The notes under the pieces were generated by a model. That model was not told where the DNA came from. It ran no database searches and saw only the letters and a program-made list of their open reading frames with translations. A stretch of DNA of 49,703 bases, taken from JAPUDQ01 sp049291395 (GTDB taxonomy: Bacteria > Patescibacteriota > Saccharimonadia > Saccharimonadales > Saccharimonadaceae). The stretch is taken from assembly GCA_049291395.1 (NCBI GenBank), contig JBATPJ010000050.1, positions 1 to 49,703 on the forward strand, written 5' to 3'. Both the position numbers and the translations under genes were made by a program. Shown one piece after another: positions 26,192-33,717 of this stretch. Each line of letters begins with the position of its first letter. The first letter of the stretch is position 1.

Positions 26192-27643
26192 CTATTCGAT
26201 GATATTTTGTGAACGAAAGTTAAACTTTGTGTGTCGCCATATGACAAGAAATGCTGCGATCAACATGAGATACACCGCCACCATCACATCTGCCGATATC
26301 GTCAGTAACTGCTGCGCCCATGACGGCGAAGCAAGCCATCGGACGATCGCAACGAAGTAGCTCAGTAGTATCTCCGCCGGTAGTCCAACGATTGTTGCCA
26401 GCGCCGGTACAATCATCGCGCCAATCCCTGCGATAAATGTTAGTAACATTACAAATGGGATAAGCGGCGCCGTCAGTACATTTGCGACGATCGCAAGGAC
26501 GGGTAGATTTCCAAATACCATCAGGATGATAGGCAGCGTCATTATTTGCGCCGCAATTGTCTCGACCACAATCTGCACGATACCGGATAGTTTGCGCTCA
26601 CGCATGATCAGCCGCGTCATGAGTGGTGCGATGATCAAGATACCTGCAAACGCAAGAAACGACAACCACCAGCCGACGTCCGCCCATAGATACATCGGGT
26701 TGATCATGGCCGTCGCAGCGGCGACATACACCAGCAGCAAGAATGGATGAAAGGCCCTCCCGAAATACCACGCCAGCAAGCTCAGTCCGGCGACAATACC
26801 CGCACGATTCATCGATGGGCTAGCACCAGAAATCGCGATAAACCCGACGATCAATATCGACGAGCTAAACGCCACCAAATATTTCGATCGTTTTTCGAAC
26901 AAGCGTTTGGCGGCACGTACCAAGATCGTGAGATTGTACCCACTAGCCACGATAAGATGTGTCAGGCCGACGATACGTAGCTGCTCTTCGAGCGTCGGCG
27001 GTAGTGCCGTCTTCTGCCCGACAACGAATCCTACGCCGAGACTCGCAGCTGGTTCGACGACGGCCGTTCGTACCGCTCTCACGAACTGATCACGAAACGC
27101 AACCATCGGATCACCTGATGCGACGTGGGATACGAGTGTCGGATACAACATGGTCAGTTGATATGACCCGAAGCCCGGCTTGGTCGTGCCGTTAAGAGTG
27201 ATACTATCGCCTCGCGATATGTCAGTATGCTCACCGCGAAGTGTCAGCCAGATATCGCCATCCATCGCCTCATCATTGATCGCAATATGCGTCAGGCTAA
27301 TCCGTGTATCACCACGCGGAGAGATCTCCGGATCTTCGGATAGCACGCCCCGCACCAGCACTTGCTTATCCTGCATGGACTGGATAGTCGATAGATCGTG
27401 CTGCGTAGCCGTTCCCCTCATCATGCCGATCACAACCGCTATGCACGTAATACCAAGCAGCGCATACCATCGCCGACTTGCAAATGGCGCCGCCATGACG
27501 ATACACATGACACCCATGATCCAAGCATCCACCGGCATATATATCAGCCTTGATAGGCCAAGTCCGACGAGCAGCCCAGTACACATCCACCCAATCGCAT
27601 ATGACGAATGGAACTGTTTATAGAGCCAGCTATGGTGGTTCAT
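26192..27643 (-). CDS. comEC: ComEC/Rec2 DNA uptake channel, short form
   Basis: Membrane channel that brings single-stranded DNA into the cell during transformation. The 483-aa protein has an N-terminal OB-like DUF4131 region after three helices (about 95-165), then the competence domain with the characteristic LTHLIVASGYNLTILVRA segment and several helices (about 255-475). The C-terminal metallo-beta-lactamase-like nuclease domain found in many ComEC proteins is absent. With the pilus locus and RecA nearby, it supports natural competence. An extended -10 (TGCTATAGT) ends 9 nt before the ATG. Confidence 0.9.
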   Translation of the reverse strand: MNHHSWLYKQFHSSYAIGWMCTGLLVGLGLSRLIYMPVDAWIMGVMCIVMAAPFASRRWYALLGITCIAVVIGMMRGTATQHDLSTIQSMQDKQVLVRGVLSEDPEISPRGDTRISLTHIAINDEAMDGDIWLTLRGEHTDISRGDSITLNGTTKPGFGSYQLTMLYPTLVSHVASGDPMVAFRDQFVRAVRTAVVEPAASLGVGFVVGQKTALPPTLEEQLRIVGLTHLIVASGYNLTILVRAAKRLFEKRSKYLVAFSSSILIVGFIAISGASPSMNRAGIVAGLSLLAWYFGRAFHPFLLLVYVAAATAMINPMYLWADVGWWLSFLAFAGILIIAPLMTRLIMRERKLSGIVQIVVETIAAQIMTLPIILMVFGNLPVLAIVANVLTAPLIPFVMLLTFIAGIGAMIVPALATIVGLPAEILLSYFVAIVRWLASPSWAQQLLTISADVMVAVYLMLIAAFLVIWRHTKFNFRSQNIIE

Positions 27644-27651
27644 TGTCCTTT

Positions 27652-27660
27652 ACTATAGCA
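27652..27660 (-). promoter_or_regulatory. Extended -10 box (TGCTATAGT) of comEC
   Basis: Ends 9 nt before the ATG at 27643. AAAGGA between the box and the ATG may serve as a ribosome site. Confidence 0.45.
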
Positions 27661-27723
27661 TCACTTTTTCGCACTTGTCGCCTCTATAAAACTGTTGTGC
27701 TTTTTATTACATGGTAAATATTG

Positions 27724-27729
27724 TATGAT
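27724..27729 (+). promoter_or_regulatory. -10 box (TATGAT), leaderless
   Basis: Ends 7 nt before the ATG at 27736 and supports that start over the in-frame ATG at 27721, which would precede the box. Confidence 0.5.
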
Positions 27730-27735
27730 AGCAGT

Positions 27736-28617
27736 ATGAAATCAGTGCGTGCGTTGATTGCACTCCCGTTTCTCAACAGACACATGGACAAGATGCTAAC
27801 GATGAGCCTCCGCGAGGCTCGTCAGTATTTTGAAAAAATATCAAAGCCACGAATCACGACGAAGATACGTCATGTGGTCGATGATGCGGTCGGAGAGATC
27901 CCTATCCGCGTCTACCAGCACCGTGCTCCCGCCGATCGGGGCGTGATGATTTTCTTTCACGGTGGCGGCTTTTCACTTGGTAGTATCAACACGCACGATA
28001 GCCTGGCTCGCCTCCTCAGCAAGCGCGCACAAGTCACCGTCATCTCAGTCGGATACAGCCTCGCCCCTGAGCACACTCATCCGACACCTATTCTCGAGGC
28101 ACTGCACATCATCGAAATGCTGCCAGAACTCGCCAAGAAATACAACTTTGATGCGAAAAATATCATCCTCGCTGGCGACAGCGCCGGTGGTTTCATCGCA
28201 CTGCATACCGCCCTGCGCTCCAACGACACGATTAGCTCGCTGATCCTACTCTATCCATCGATCGAGCCCGGTGCCGAGACCAAATCAATGCAGCAGTTTG
28301 CGACGCGGCATTTCCTGACCGCATCAAACATCCGAGCATTTTGGAAGCAATATCTAAAAGGTGAAAGCATCACCCCACTAACTCCTCACACTGTCGATAC
28401 ACTACCCCCGACACTCATCATTACCGCCGAATACGACGTGCTTCGTGATGAAGCTAAAGATTTCTACGCCCAGATGCGCAACCTCGGCAAAGCGTGCCAA
28501 TACGAAGAGATCAAAGGCACCTGGCACGGCTTCATGCATAGCCCTAGCATGATAAGTGGACGGTCAAAAATCTTCCCGATCATCGCAAAATTCATCACCA
28601 TGCATCAAATCCGGTAA
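27736..28617 (+). CDS. Alpha/beta hydrolase, hormone-sensitive-lipase-type esterase
   Basis: 293-aa predicted carboxylesterase. The oxyanion motif HGGGF (about 75-79), nucleophile GDSAGG (about 149-154), acid residue in EYDVLRDEA and catalytic His in WHGFMH match the family IV (HSL) esterases. No signal peptide is seen, so it is probably cytoplasmic; the natural substrate is unknown. It stands alone on the plus strand. Confidence 0.9.
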   Translation: MKSVRALIALPFLNRHMDKMLTMSLREARQYFEKISKPRITTKIRHVVDDAVGEIPIRVYQHRAPADRGVMIFFHGGGFSLGSINTHDSLARLLSKRAQVTVISVGYSLAPEHTHPTPILEALHIIEMLPELAKKYNFDAKNIILAGDSAGGFIALHTALRSNDTISSLILLYPSIEPGAETKSMQQFATRHFLTASNIRAFWKQYLKGESITPLTPHTVDTLPPTLIITAEYDVLRDEAKDFYAQMRNLGKACQYEEIKGTWHGFMHSPSMISGRSKIFPIIAKFITMHQIR

Positions 28618-28635
28618 TGTCCCGGTGCGATAACA

Positions 28636-28665
28636 TTGACAATAACAGATACAAAGTGCTATATT
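28636..28665 (+). promoter_or_regulatory. Sigma70-type promoter of the tRNA-Lys unit
   Basis: TTGACA, 18-nt spacer, TATATT. The expected start near 28672 puts the broken tRNA-like pieces (28704-28786) inside the precursor of tRNA-Lys. Confidence 0.6.
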
Positions 28666-28703
28666 ATTGCGGTTAGTCTTGTACTCACGGTCGAATATGA
28701 CGT

Positions 28704-28786
28704 GGGTCCGTAGCTCAGCTCGCACCAGGCGGCGATAACCCCTTGTGCAGATGAATTATCGAGCACCTCGGTGCTCTAACCAGCTG
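28704..28786 (+). repeat. Partial direct and inverted copies of tRNA-Lys
   Basis: 28704-28720 repeats the first 17 nt of tRNA-Lys (GGGTCCGTAGCTCAGCT). 28770-28786 is the reverse complement of its D-arm (28853-28869, 17 nt). Between them are a CGATAA/TTATCG pairing and the hairpin GAGCACC-TC-GGTGCTC. No complete tRNA can fold here, so it is a remnant or rearranged copy in the tRNA-Lys leader. Confidence 0.85.
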
Positions 28787-28840
28787 GATCATAGTTACGA
28801 TGACCGCATGTACCTTCCACTCCACATTTTACCCAATTAC

Positions 28841-28917
28841 GGGTCCGTAGCTCAGCTGGTTAGAGCACCTGCCTTTTAAGCAGGGTGTCATGGGTTCAAG
28901 CCCCATCGGACCCTCCA
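28841..28917 (+). tRNA. tRNA-Lys (anticodon UUU)
   Basis: The acceptor stem GGGTCCG pairs with CGGACCC, the discriminator is T, and CCA is encoded. The anticodon arm is CCTGC-CTTTTAA-GCAGG, giving UUU, and the T arm is ATGGG-TTCAAGC-CCCAT. A terminator follows directly. Confidence 0.95.
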
Positions 28918-28923
28918 CGAATA

Positions 28924-28954
28924 AAGTTCTGTCCGAATAGGATAGGACTTTTTT
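28924..28954 (+). terminator. Terminator of tRNA-Lys
   Basis: 11-bp stem AAGTTCTGTCC/GGATAGGACTT (two G-U pairs), loop GAATA, then T4. It is nested in a wider CCACGAA/TTCGTGG palindrome (28915-28959) that includes the CCA end of the tRNA. Confidence 0.8.
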
Positions 28955-28971
28955 CGTGGCTGCGATCCCGA

Positions 28972-29109
28972 ATGGGGCTTGAACCCATGACACCCGAAGG
29001 TTGGAATGGGTGAAGATTGCCAGTGGCAATCTGCAAGAGAACCTTTCAGCATAGCAACTTGTTGCTAGCTTGAAAGTTCTGGGGCCGCGGAACGTGGCCA
29101 AGCCCCATC
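28972..29109. repeat. Inverted tRNA-Lys T-arm copy followed by dense hairpins
   Basis: 28972-28995 is a perfect 24-nt reverse complement of the tRNA-Lys T-arm region (28883-28906). It is followed by the hairpin AGATTGCC-AGT-GGCAATCT (29014-29032), a longer hairpin (29038-29080, with inner stem TAGCAAC/GTTGCTA) and a further direct 11-nt tRNA fragment CAAGCCCCATC (29099-29109). Apart from these palindromes I see no gene between 28955 and 29120. Confidence 0.85.
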
Positions 29110-29120
29110 TGTTCTAAATT

Positions 29121-29609
29121 CTATTTCTTATCCTTATGATACCGTCGCCCGACGGCACCATGCACCATATACGTATCAATCAACGCAAAGACGAGCGCGG
29201 CGATGATGACATAGTTTTGCAAACGCGCCATGATCGTTAGCGTATCCCGCACGATCGGATTATCCGTCGGCAACACACTCGATAATGGCCCCAGGACAAA
29301 GAAAAGCCCGAGCAGCGCAAACCCCGTTGCCCCGATGATAGCCGCTCGCCGCGTCCGATACGTCGGGCCACCCGCCAGCAAGACAAGAGACGGTGTCATG
29401 ACGAGAAGGATACTGGCCAAACTTTCGTACGACATGCCCGGCAAAGTTAGCTCATAATTCTTCAGAGCGTCACCGAGATACCCACTGGCATATTGAGCCA
29501 GCACTGCCCCTGCGGCAAGTGACAATCCAAGCACACCAAATCGCCTCTGCGTCACAAAGGCGATCATGAACAGGATCACGGTGATAGCGATGATAACCAC
29601 TAGCGTCAT
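29121..29609 (-). CDS. Small membrane protein, unknown function
   Basis: 162 aa with about four hydrophobic segments (2-17, 23-45, 65-82, 87-112) and one more near 130-148, ending in a basic RRYHKDKK tail. The layout is somewhat CvpA-like, but I see no decisive motif. An extended -10 (TGGTATGAT) ends 7 nt before the ATG. It lies just downstream of the ATP-grasp/peptidase operon on the same strand but has its own -10 box. Confidence 0.7.
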   Translation of the reverse strand: MTLVVIIAITVILFMIAFVTQRRFGVLGLSLAAGAVLAQYASGYLGDALKNYELTLPGMSYESLASILLVMTPSLVLLAGGPTYRTRRAAIIGATGFALLGLFFVLGPLSSVLPTDNPIVRDTLTIMARLQNYVIIAALVFALIDTYMVHGAVGRRYHKDKK

Positions 29610-29615
29610 ATCACT

Positions 29616-29624
29616 ATCATACCA
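29616..29624 (-). promoter_or_regulatory. Extended -10 box (TGGTATGAT), leaderless
   Basis: Ends 7 nt before the ATG at 29609. Confidence 0.5.
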
Positions 29625-29642
29625 CGAGGCACGACCAGAAAA

Positions 29643-30548
29643 TTACGCGCCGATTTTGTCTTTTTTGTGACTACGGCCAGCATTCATCTCGACGTAGTCG
29701 ATGATTTTGGAAGCCACGTCGCGACCAGTGATCAGCTCAGGCGTCTTGATACTAGCAGATGAGTTCACTTCGAGAACGAGAGGACCACGATCACTACGCA
29801 TCATGTCGACACCACACATCGTCAGACCCATGGCCTTTGCGGCCTTGAGCGCTGTTCGTTTCTCCTCGTCGGTCAATGTGACCGCAGCACCTTCACCGCC
29901 TTGATGGGTGTTGCTACGAAAATCGCCATCCAGACTTTGGCGCTTGATCCCAGCGACGACTCGGCCGCCGATCACCAGCACTCGTATGTCGGTTCCGGCC
30001 GATTCTTTGACAAATTCCTGGACGAGGAAGCTCACACTCTCGACATAAAACGCCTGCATTACAGCTTTGGCAGCTTTGGCTGTCTCGGCAAGCACCACGC
30101 CGTTACCGTGAGTACCGCTCGCGACTTTGATGATTAGCGGCGCACCACCAGCCAACTCGATGACATCTTCAAAACTCGCCGTCTCGCGGGCAAAGACAGT
30201 CTTCGGGATGGCCACGCCCGCCTTCGCAAGCACCTGGTAGGCGCGTAGTTTATCACGCGATCGATTGATCGCGATTGAGCTCGCTGTCGTGAAGCTCCCT
30301 TGGGCCTCAAACTGCCGCACCATCGCCGTACCGTACTTAGTGTACTTCTGTGCAATCCGTGGGATGATGGCATCGAATTTCTCGAGCGTCTCGCCCTTGT
30401 AGCGGATAACCGGCTTGTCTTTCTCGACAGCGACATAACACTTGGTATAACTAACGATCCTGACCTCGTGACCACGTGCGCGTGCTACTTCTTTGAGCCG
30501 CTTCGTCGTATAATTTGCTGAACCGTTCGACAGTATTGCGATCCTCAT
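29643..30548 (-). CDS. RimK-like ATP-grasp amino-acid ligase
   Basis: 301 aa. RimK-type enzymes use ATP to join an amino acid, classically glutamate, to a protein or peptide carboxyl group. The preATP-grasp domain (MRIAILSNG, FDAIIPRI) and ATP-grasp domain are visible, with PLIIKVASGTHGNGV (Lys and Gly-rich loop, about 137-151), VQEFVKE and the metal-binding LVLEVNSSASI (about 265-275). RimK of E. coli has NSSPG at the last site; here it reads NSSAS. It is the last gene of a four-gene operon and overlaps the protease gene by 4 nt, so its substrate is probably made or edited by its neighbours. Acceptor unknown. Confidence 0.9.
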   Translation of the reverse strand: MRIAILSNGSANYTTKRLKEVARARGHEVRIVSYTKCYVAVEKDKPVIRYKGETLEKFDAIIPRIAQKYTKYGTAMVRQFEAQGSFTTASSIAINRSRDKLRAYQVLAKAGVAIPKTVFARETASFEDVIELAGGAPLIIKVASGTHGNGVVLAETAKAAKAVMQAFYVESVSFLVQEFVKESAGTDIRVLVIGGRVVAGIKRQSLDGDFRSNTHQGGEGAAVTLTDEEKRTALKAAKAMGLTMCGVDMMRSDRGPLVLEVNSSASIKTPELITGRDVASKIIDYVEMNAGRSHKKDKIGA

Positions 30549-31069
30549 AATGATATATCTCCTCTTTCATTGGTGGCGTGGTATTTTTCAAAAAATGCTT
30601 CTGGGTCCCGCGATAGTTCATCGTTCAATGCCGTTGGCTTTTCCCTAGAGATCACACCTTTTGACACGTCGACAAGAAACTTCTTATTGAGCAGCGTACA
30701 TCCTATCAGAACAGGATAGGTGTTTAACGACCGATCTGCAAGCGTGAAAGAGCCTCGCAAGCGACGCCCCGCGATCACGATAGGGAGTCGTACGCGATAT
30801 CTCACCTGACGATGACCACTCGAGCTACGAACGAGATTGACAGTAAAAGATTTCGTGCGATGCTGCACCCCAGTATAATATGGCGAGCCTTTTGCAAATA
30901 ATACGAAATGTAAATAATGATCCTTATCGATAGATAACTCTGACGCCCATATCGACGACGAATCAGCTCCAGTGTCGATCTTGACCGGTACCTGTCTCAT
31001 GCCATCACTAGGAAACAACGCCTTGGCAGTTCTGCCGATAACAGTGAGTTGTTCTTGTCGTTCTTTCAT
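30545..31069 (-). CDS. RimB-like retropepsin-fold protease (Zn_protease, pfam05618 type)
   Basis: 174 aa. It contains VKIDTGADSSSI (Asp32-Thr-Gly-Ala), the active-site motif of retropepsin-like aspartic proteases, and later YPVLIGCTLLNKKFLVD, typical of the family often named ATP-dependent zinc protease. Relatives are commonly found beside RimK-type ligases. It has no signal peptide, so it should act in the cytoplasm. ATGA overlaps on both sides tie it to the two ATP-grasp genes. It may trim or hydrolyse the ligase product. Confidence 0.88.
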   Translation of the reverse strand: MKERQEQLTVIGRTAKALFPSDGMRQVPVKIDTGADSSSIWASELSIDKDHYLHFVLFAKGSPYYTGVQHRTKSFTVNLVRSSSGHRQVRYRVRLPIVIAGRRLRGSFTLADRSLNTYPVLIGCTLLNKKFLVDVSKGVISREKPTALNDELSRDPEAFFEKYHATNERGDISL

Positions 31070-32040
31070 AGCTTATTTAGATTATACTTCTTTAGCAATT
31101 TATCGACATACAATTTCGGCAAGTTATTGATTGGTTGCCCTTCAGACGGCATCATATGCAATCCGAAACTTGGCGAGGCATTGATCTCGAGCAAGTACCA
31201 TGTACGACTCGATGCATCGTACAGGAAATCCACCCCCGCAATAAATGCACCACACACGTTAGATATCTTTATCGCTTGATCTATCAGTGCCTCTGGTACT
31301 ATACCATAACACTCCACCGATCGCCCTCCGGTGCCGATATTCGCAGTGCCCACTACTTGAAAAATCTCCCCAATACCTGGGACATACGATAGTTGCGAGG
31401 CAGACAGGAATCGCATCACCGCATCAATATCGATCTTATTCATCTTTTTGGTGTAGGGTGTCTCACCGCGATCGGAGTTATGCATATTCTCATGCTCGAT
31501 AAGTTCTAGCACGGTGCTCTCGCCGTCGCCAACGACCCGGGCGGGCTCACGACTAACGACGCCGACACATTCATTATCTATCACCAACACCCTGAGATCA
31601 GTCCCATCAATCTGTTTTTGGAGTAGAATCTTTTCCGACTCACTACGCGAGAGTGCCGCTTCTACCGCTTGCTCAATTTGACGCGGCTTCGTGATGTTTG
31701 TCGTTACGCCGTTACCGTGTGCACCATCCACTGGTTTAATAACTATCCGTTTATTGACTTTTAAAAACTCTTCAGCCTGTGACACACTCTCAAAGGTCTC
31801 CGTCTCGGGAACGCTCGTCATACCGTGTTTCTTGACTACCTCATAGGTAAAATTTTTATTTTGTGCAATCGTAGAAAAAGACGCGTTTGCTATATCTGGG
31901 TTAGAACCCACGATAACACGCATCTTTCCGGCATAGTTAAAAACCATCGCTTGCGTCAAATTTAGTCTTACGATACTAACATCGATTCCTCGTTCGGTAA
32001 GCTCCTGGTAGATTGATTGCGCGGTGATCTTAAGATTCAT
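31066..32040 (-). CDS. Second ATP-grasp ligase, glutathione/cyanophycin synthetase-like
   Basis: 324 aa. The ATP-grasp fold is shown by IVIKPVDGAHGNGVT (Lys102 and the Gly-rich loop), the nucleotide hinge LLQKQIDGTDLRVLVI, SREPARVVGDGESTV and the metal site YLLEINASPSFG (about 289-299). It is closer to cyanophycin-synthetase or GshAB-type domains than to the RimK next door, so the two ligases probably use different substrates. Its stop overlaps the protease start, and it begins 10 nt after the DUF1704 gene. Confidence 0.85.
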   Translation of the reverse strand: MNLKITAQSIYQELTERGIDVSIVRLNLTQAMVFNYAGKMRVIVGSNPDIANASFSTIAQNKNFTYEVVKKHGMTSVPETETFESVSQAEEFLKVNKRIVIKPVDGAHGNGVTTNITKPRQIEQAVEAALSRSESEKILLQKQIDGTDLRVLVIDNECVGVVSREPARVVGDGESTVLELIEHENMHNSDRGETPYTKKMNKIDIDAVMRFLSASQLSYVPGIGEIFQVVGTANIGTGGRSVECYGIVPEALIDQAIKISNVCGAFIAGVDFLYDASSRTWYLLEINASPSFGLHMMPSEGQPINNLPKLYVDKLLKKYNLNKL

Positions 32041-32050
32041 AGGTAGATAC

Positions 32051-33622
32051 CTAGGCCGCTATCTCAAGCCCAAGACTTGAATTAAATTCACGGTGAATTG
32101 AATTCGTTGGGTCGGTCTTTGTCTTTGTCGAATTCATGAAGCTTACACGGTCATCGCGATGCGCCCACATGGACAGCACAGGGAGTACTTTACGACGACC
32201 ACGTACATAGGCAAGATCCTTGGCGAAGAACAATGCAGGAATTTCTGCCGGTAGATCACTGGGTATACTTCGCTTAATTCTAGAGAATGAGCCTGCCTGG
32301 ATCTTTTTTTCCTTTGCTATCTTATCCGCTGTTGGCTCTTCACCATCCTTAAGCTTCGTGAGCAAACCAAGACGCCATCCTATCTCCTGTGCTTCTCTCT
32401 GGGACCTATTTTCAAACTGCATCAAACCAAGATTTAGATGATGCCTCATGTTCGTTATTGTCCATTGGCTTGACCCGTCTGCTTTTATCGTGCCTTTCAT
32501 TGTCGCTTGCAGCAATGCACCTAGCCCCTCCTCGAACGTAAGATAGTCTGAGTTTTCACCTTCTAGCAGATCAGTATATATGCCAAAACCGGCAACAGGA
32601 GCATCTGTCTTCAACCCGTGGACAGTTCTTCCTGCATGGATGATAAACTCATGTATCGCAATGGCGAACAGATCATCAACCGTGTCAATAGTTTCGGCAC
32701 GTTCCGCTATCCCAACTCGTAATTCTAACGTCGATGGATCAAAGGAAATATTCGAGGCATCAGGCCTGGCGACGATACGTACTCCAGATGATCGGTCCGG
32801 GTCTATGATCGAAAGGAGACTTTCAAATATCGGAATGACGTCCCTTTTGTTATCAATAAATGGATCAATATTTTCAGCCATAGATCTCGGGAGGATGACA
32901 TGATCCCAATACTTCTGTATGACGTCACGAAACTCTTTGAAATGTTCCATGATTACTTCTCGCGTCCAATCGATAGTGAGCTGATCCATCGCTGGCAGTC
33001 GTTTATCACTTGGAGCAAAGCCTTCGACACATTGATCACCATAATTAAACCCATTGATCAGCTCGTCACGAATTATCTCGGCGCTAGGATGCAATTTCTT
33101 CGAATCAATAATTGCCCATATCTCGCCCCGGACCTCATCATGCTCGTCCTCCTGTATCTCACCATACAGTTCTTTATTCATTTCGCGATATATTTCAGCA
33201 GTAGCAGCGATATCTTCGATCGGTGCGCCATCCTCAACCTGACGATTGAGGCGACATGCTGTTTTGATAAAATACAATTCCGCCAGTCGAAAAGCAGCGG
33301 TAGAATACGTCACGTCTCGCTCTAATAGATCTTCAATCTCATCAGTGCGTCGTATCACTTCGTTGAGTGAAATAATCATCGTATCAACAGCTACTTCATC
33401 ATACAGCTTCTCCTTATATTGGAAGACAATGTAAGGTATCTCACCAACCACAAAACGGTCACGGGATGCTTCTCTCTTCGCTCCATCCGACTCGAAATAT
33501 TCATACGTTTGTACGCCAAGTGCGGGTGTTTTCTGCGGGTTCAATAGTACATCTAACGGAACTTTCCTCTCTCGAGTTAGTGCGGCTGGTTGTTCGGAGA
33601 CTGCTTCAGCATTTTGGGTCAT
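32051..33622 (-). CDS. DUF1704/MATCAP-like metallopeptidase
   Basis: 523 aa. The zinc motif HEFIIH (His324, Glu325, His329; HExxxH) is followed by the EEGLGALLQ segment (Glu364-Glu365), matching the QEGLA-type motif of DUF1704 proteins, whose human relatives (MATCAP/KIAA0895) remove C-terminal tyrosine from tubulin. This family match is from motif recognition. The N-terminal 250 residues are mostly helical and charged, without transmembrane segments. As the first gene of the operon it probably sets its expression. Predicted role: removing an amino acid that one of the ligases adds; inference. Confidence 0.82.
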   Translation of the reverse strand: MTQNAEAVSEQPAALTRERKVPLDVLLNPQKTPALGVQTYEYFESDGAKREASRDRFVVGEIPYIVFQYKEKLYDEVAVDTMIISLNEVIRRTDEIEDLLERDVTYSTAAFRLAELYFIKTACRLNRQVEDGAPIEDIAATAEIYREMNKELYGEIQEDEHDEVRGEIWAIIDSKKLHPSAEIIRDELINGFNYGDQCVEGFAPSDKRLPAMDQLTIDWTREVIMEHFKEFRDVIQKYWDHVILPRSMAENIDPFIDNKRDVIPIFESLLSIIDPDRSSGVRIVARPDASNISFDPSTLELRVGIAERAETIDTVDDLFAIAIHEFIIHAGRTVHGLKTDAPVAGFGIYTDLLEGENSDYLTFEEGLGALLQATMKGTIKADGSSQWTITNMRHHLNLGLMQFENRSQREAQEIGWRLGLLTKLKDGEEPTADKIAKEKKIQAGSFSRIKRSIPSDLPAEIPALFFAKDLAYVRGRRKVLPVLSMWAHRDDRVSFMNSTKTKTDPTNSIHREFNSSLGLEIAA

Positions 33623-33628
33623 AATATT

Positions 33629-33664
33629 ATGATATATATTAACATATATGGACTATATGGTCAA
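33629..33664 (-). promoter_or_regulatory. Promoter of the ATP-grasp/peptidase operon
   Basis: Two readings are possible. TATCAT (33629-33634) ends 7 nt before the ATG at 33622, as in the leaderless genes. Alternatively, TTGACC (33659-33664), 17-nt spacer, TAATAT (33636-33641). The region is distinctly AT-rich. Confidence 0.5.
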
Positions 33665-33717
33665 TACTAGTCGCGAACAACGCTCATTGTAAGGACCTAC
33701 TTGGCGTAGATAACATA

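Noticed and set aside
28829..29101. A 90-aa minus-strand reading frame across tRNA-Lys
   Set aside because: It runs antisense through the tRNA, its terminator and the inverted repeats; its sequence is only the translation of the tRNA complement.
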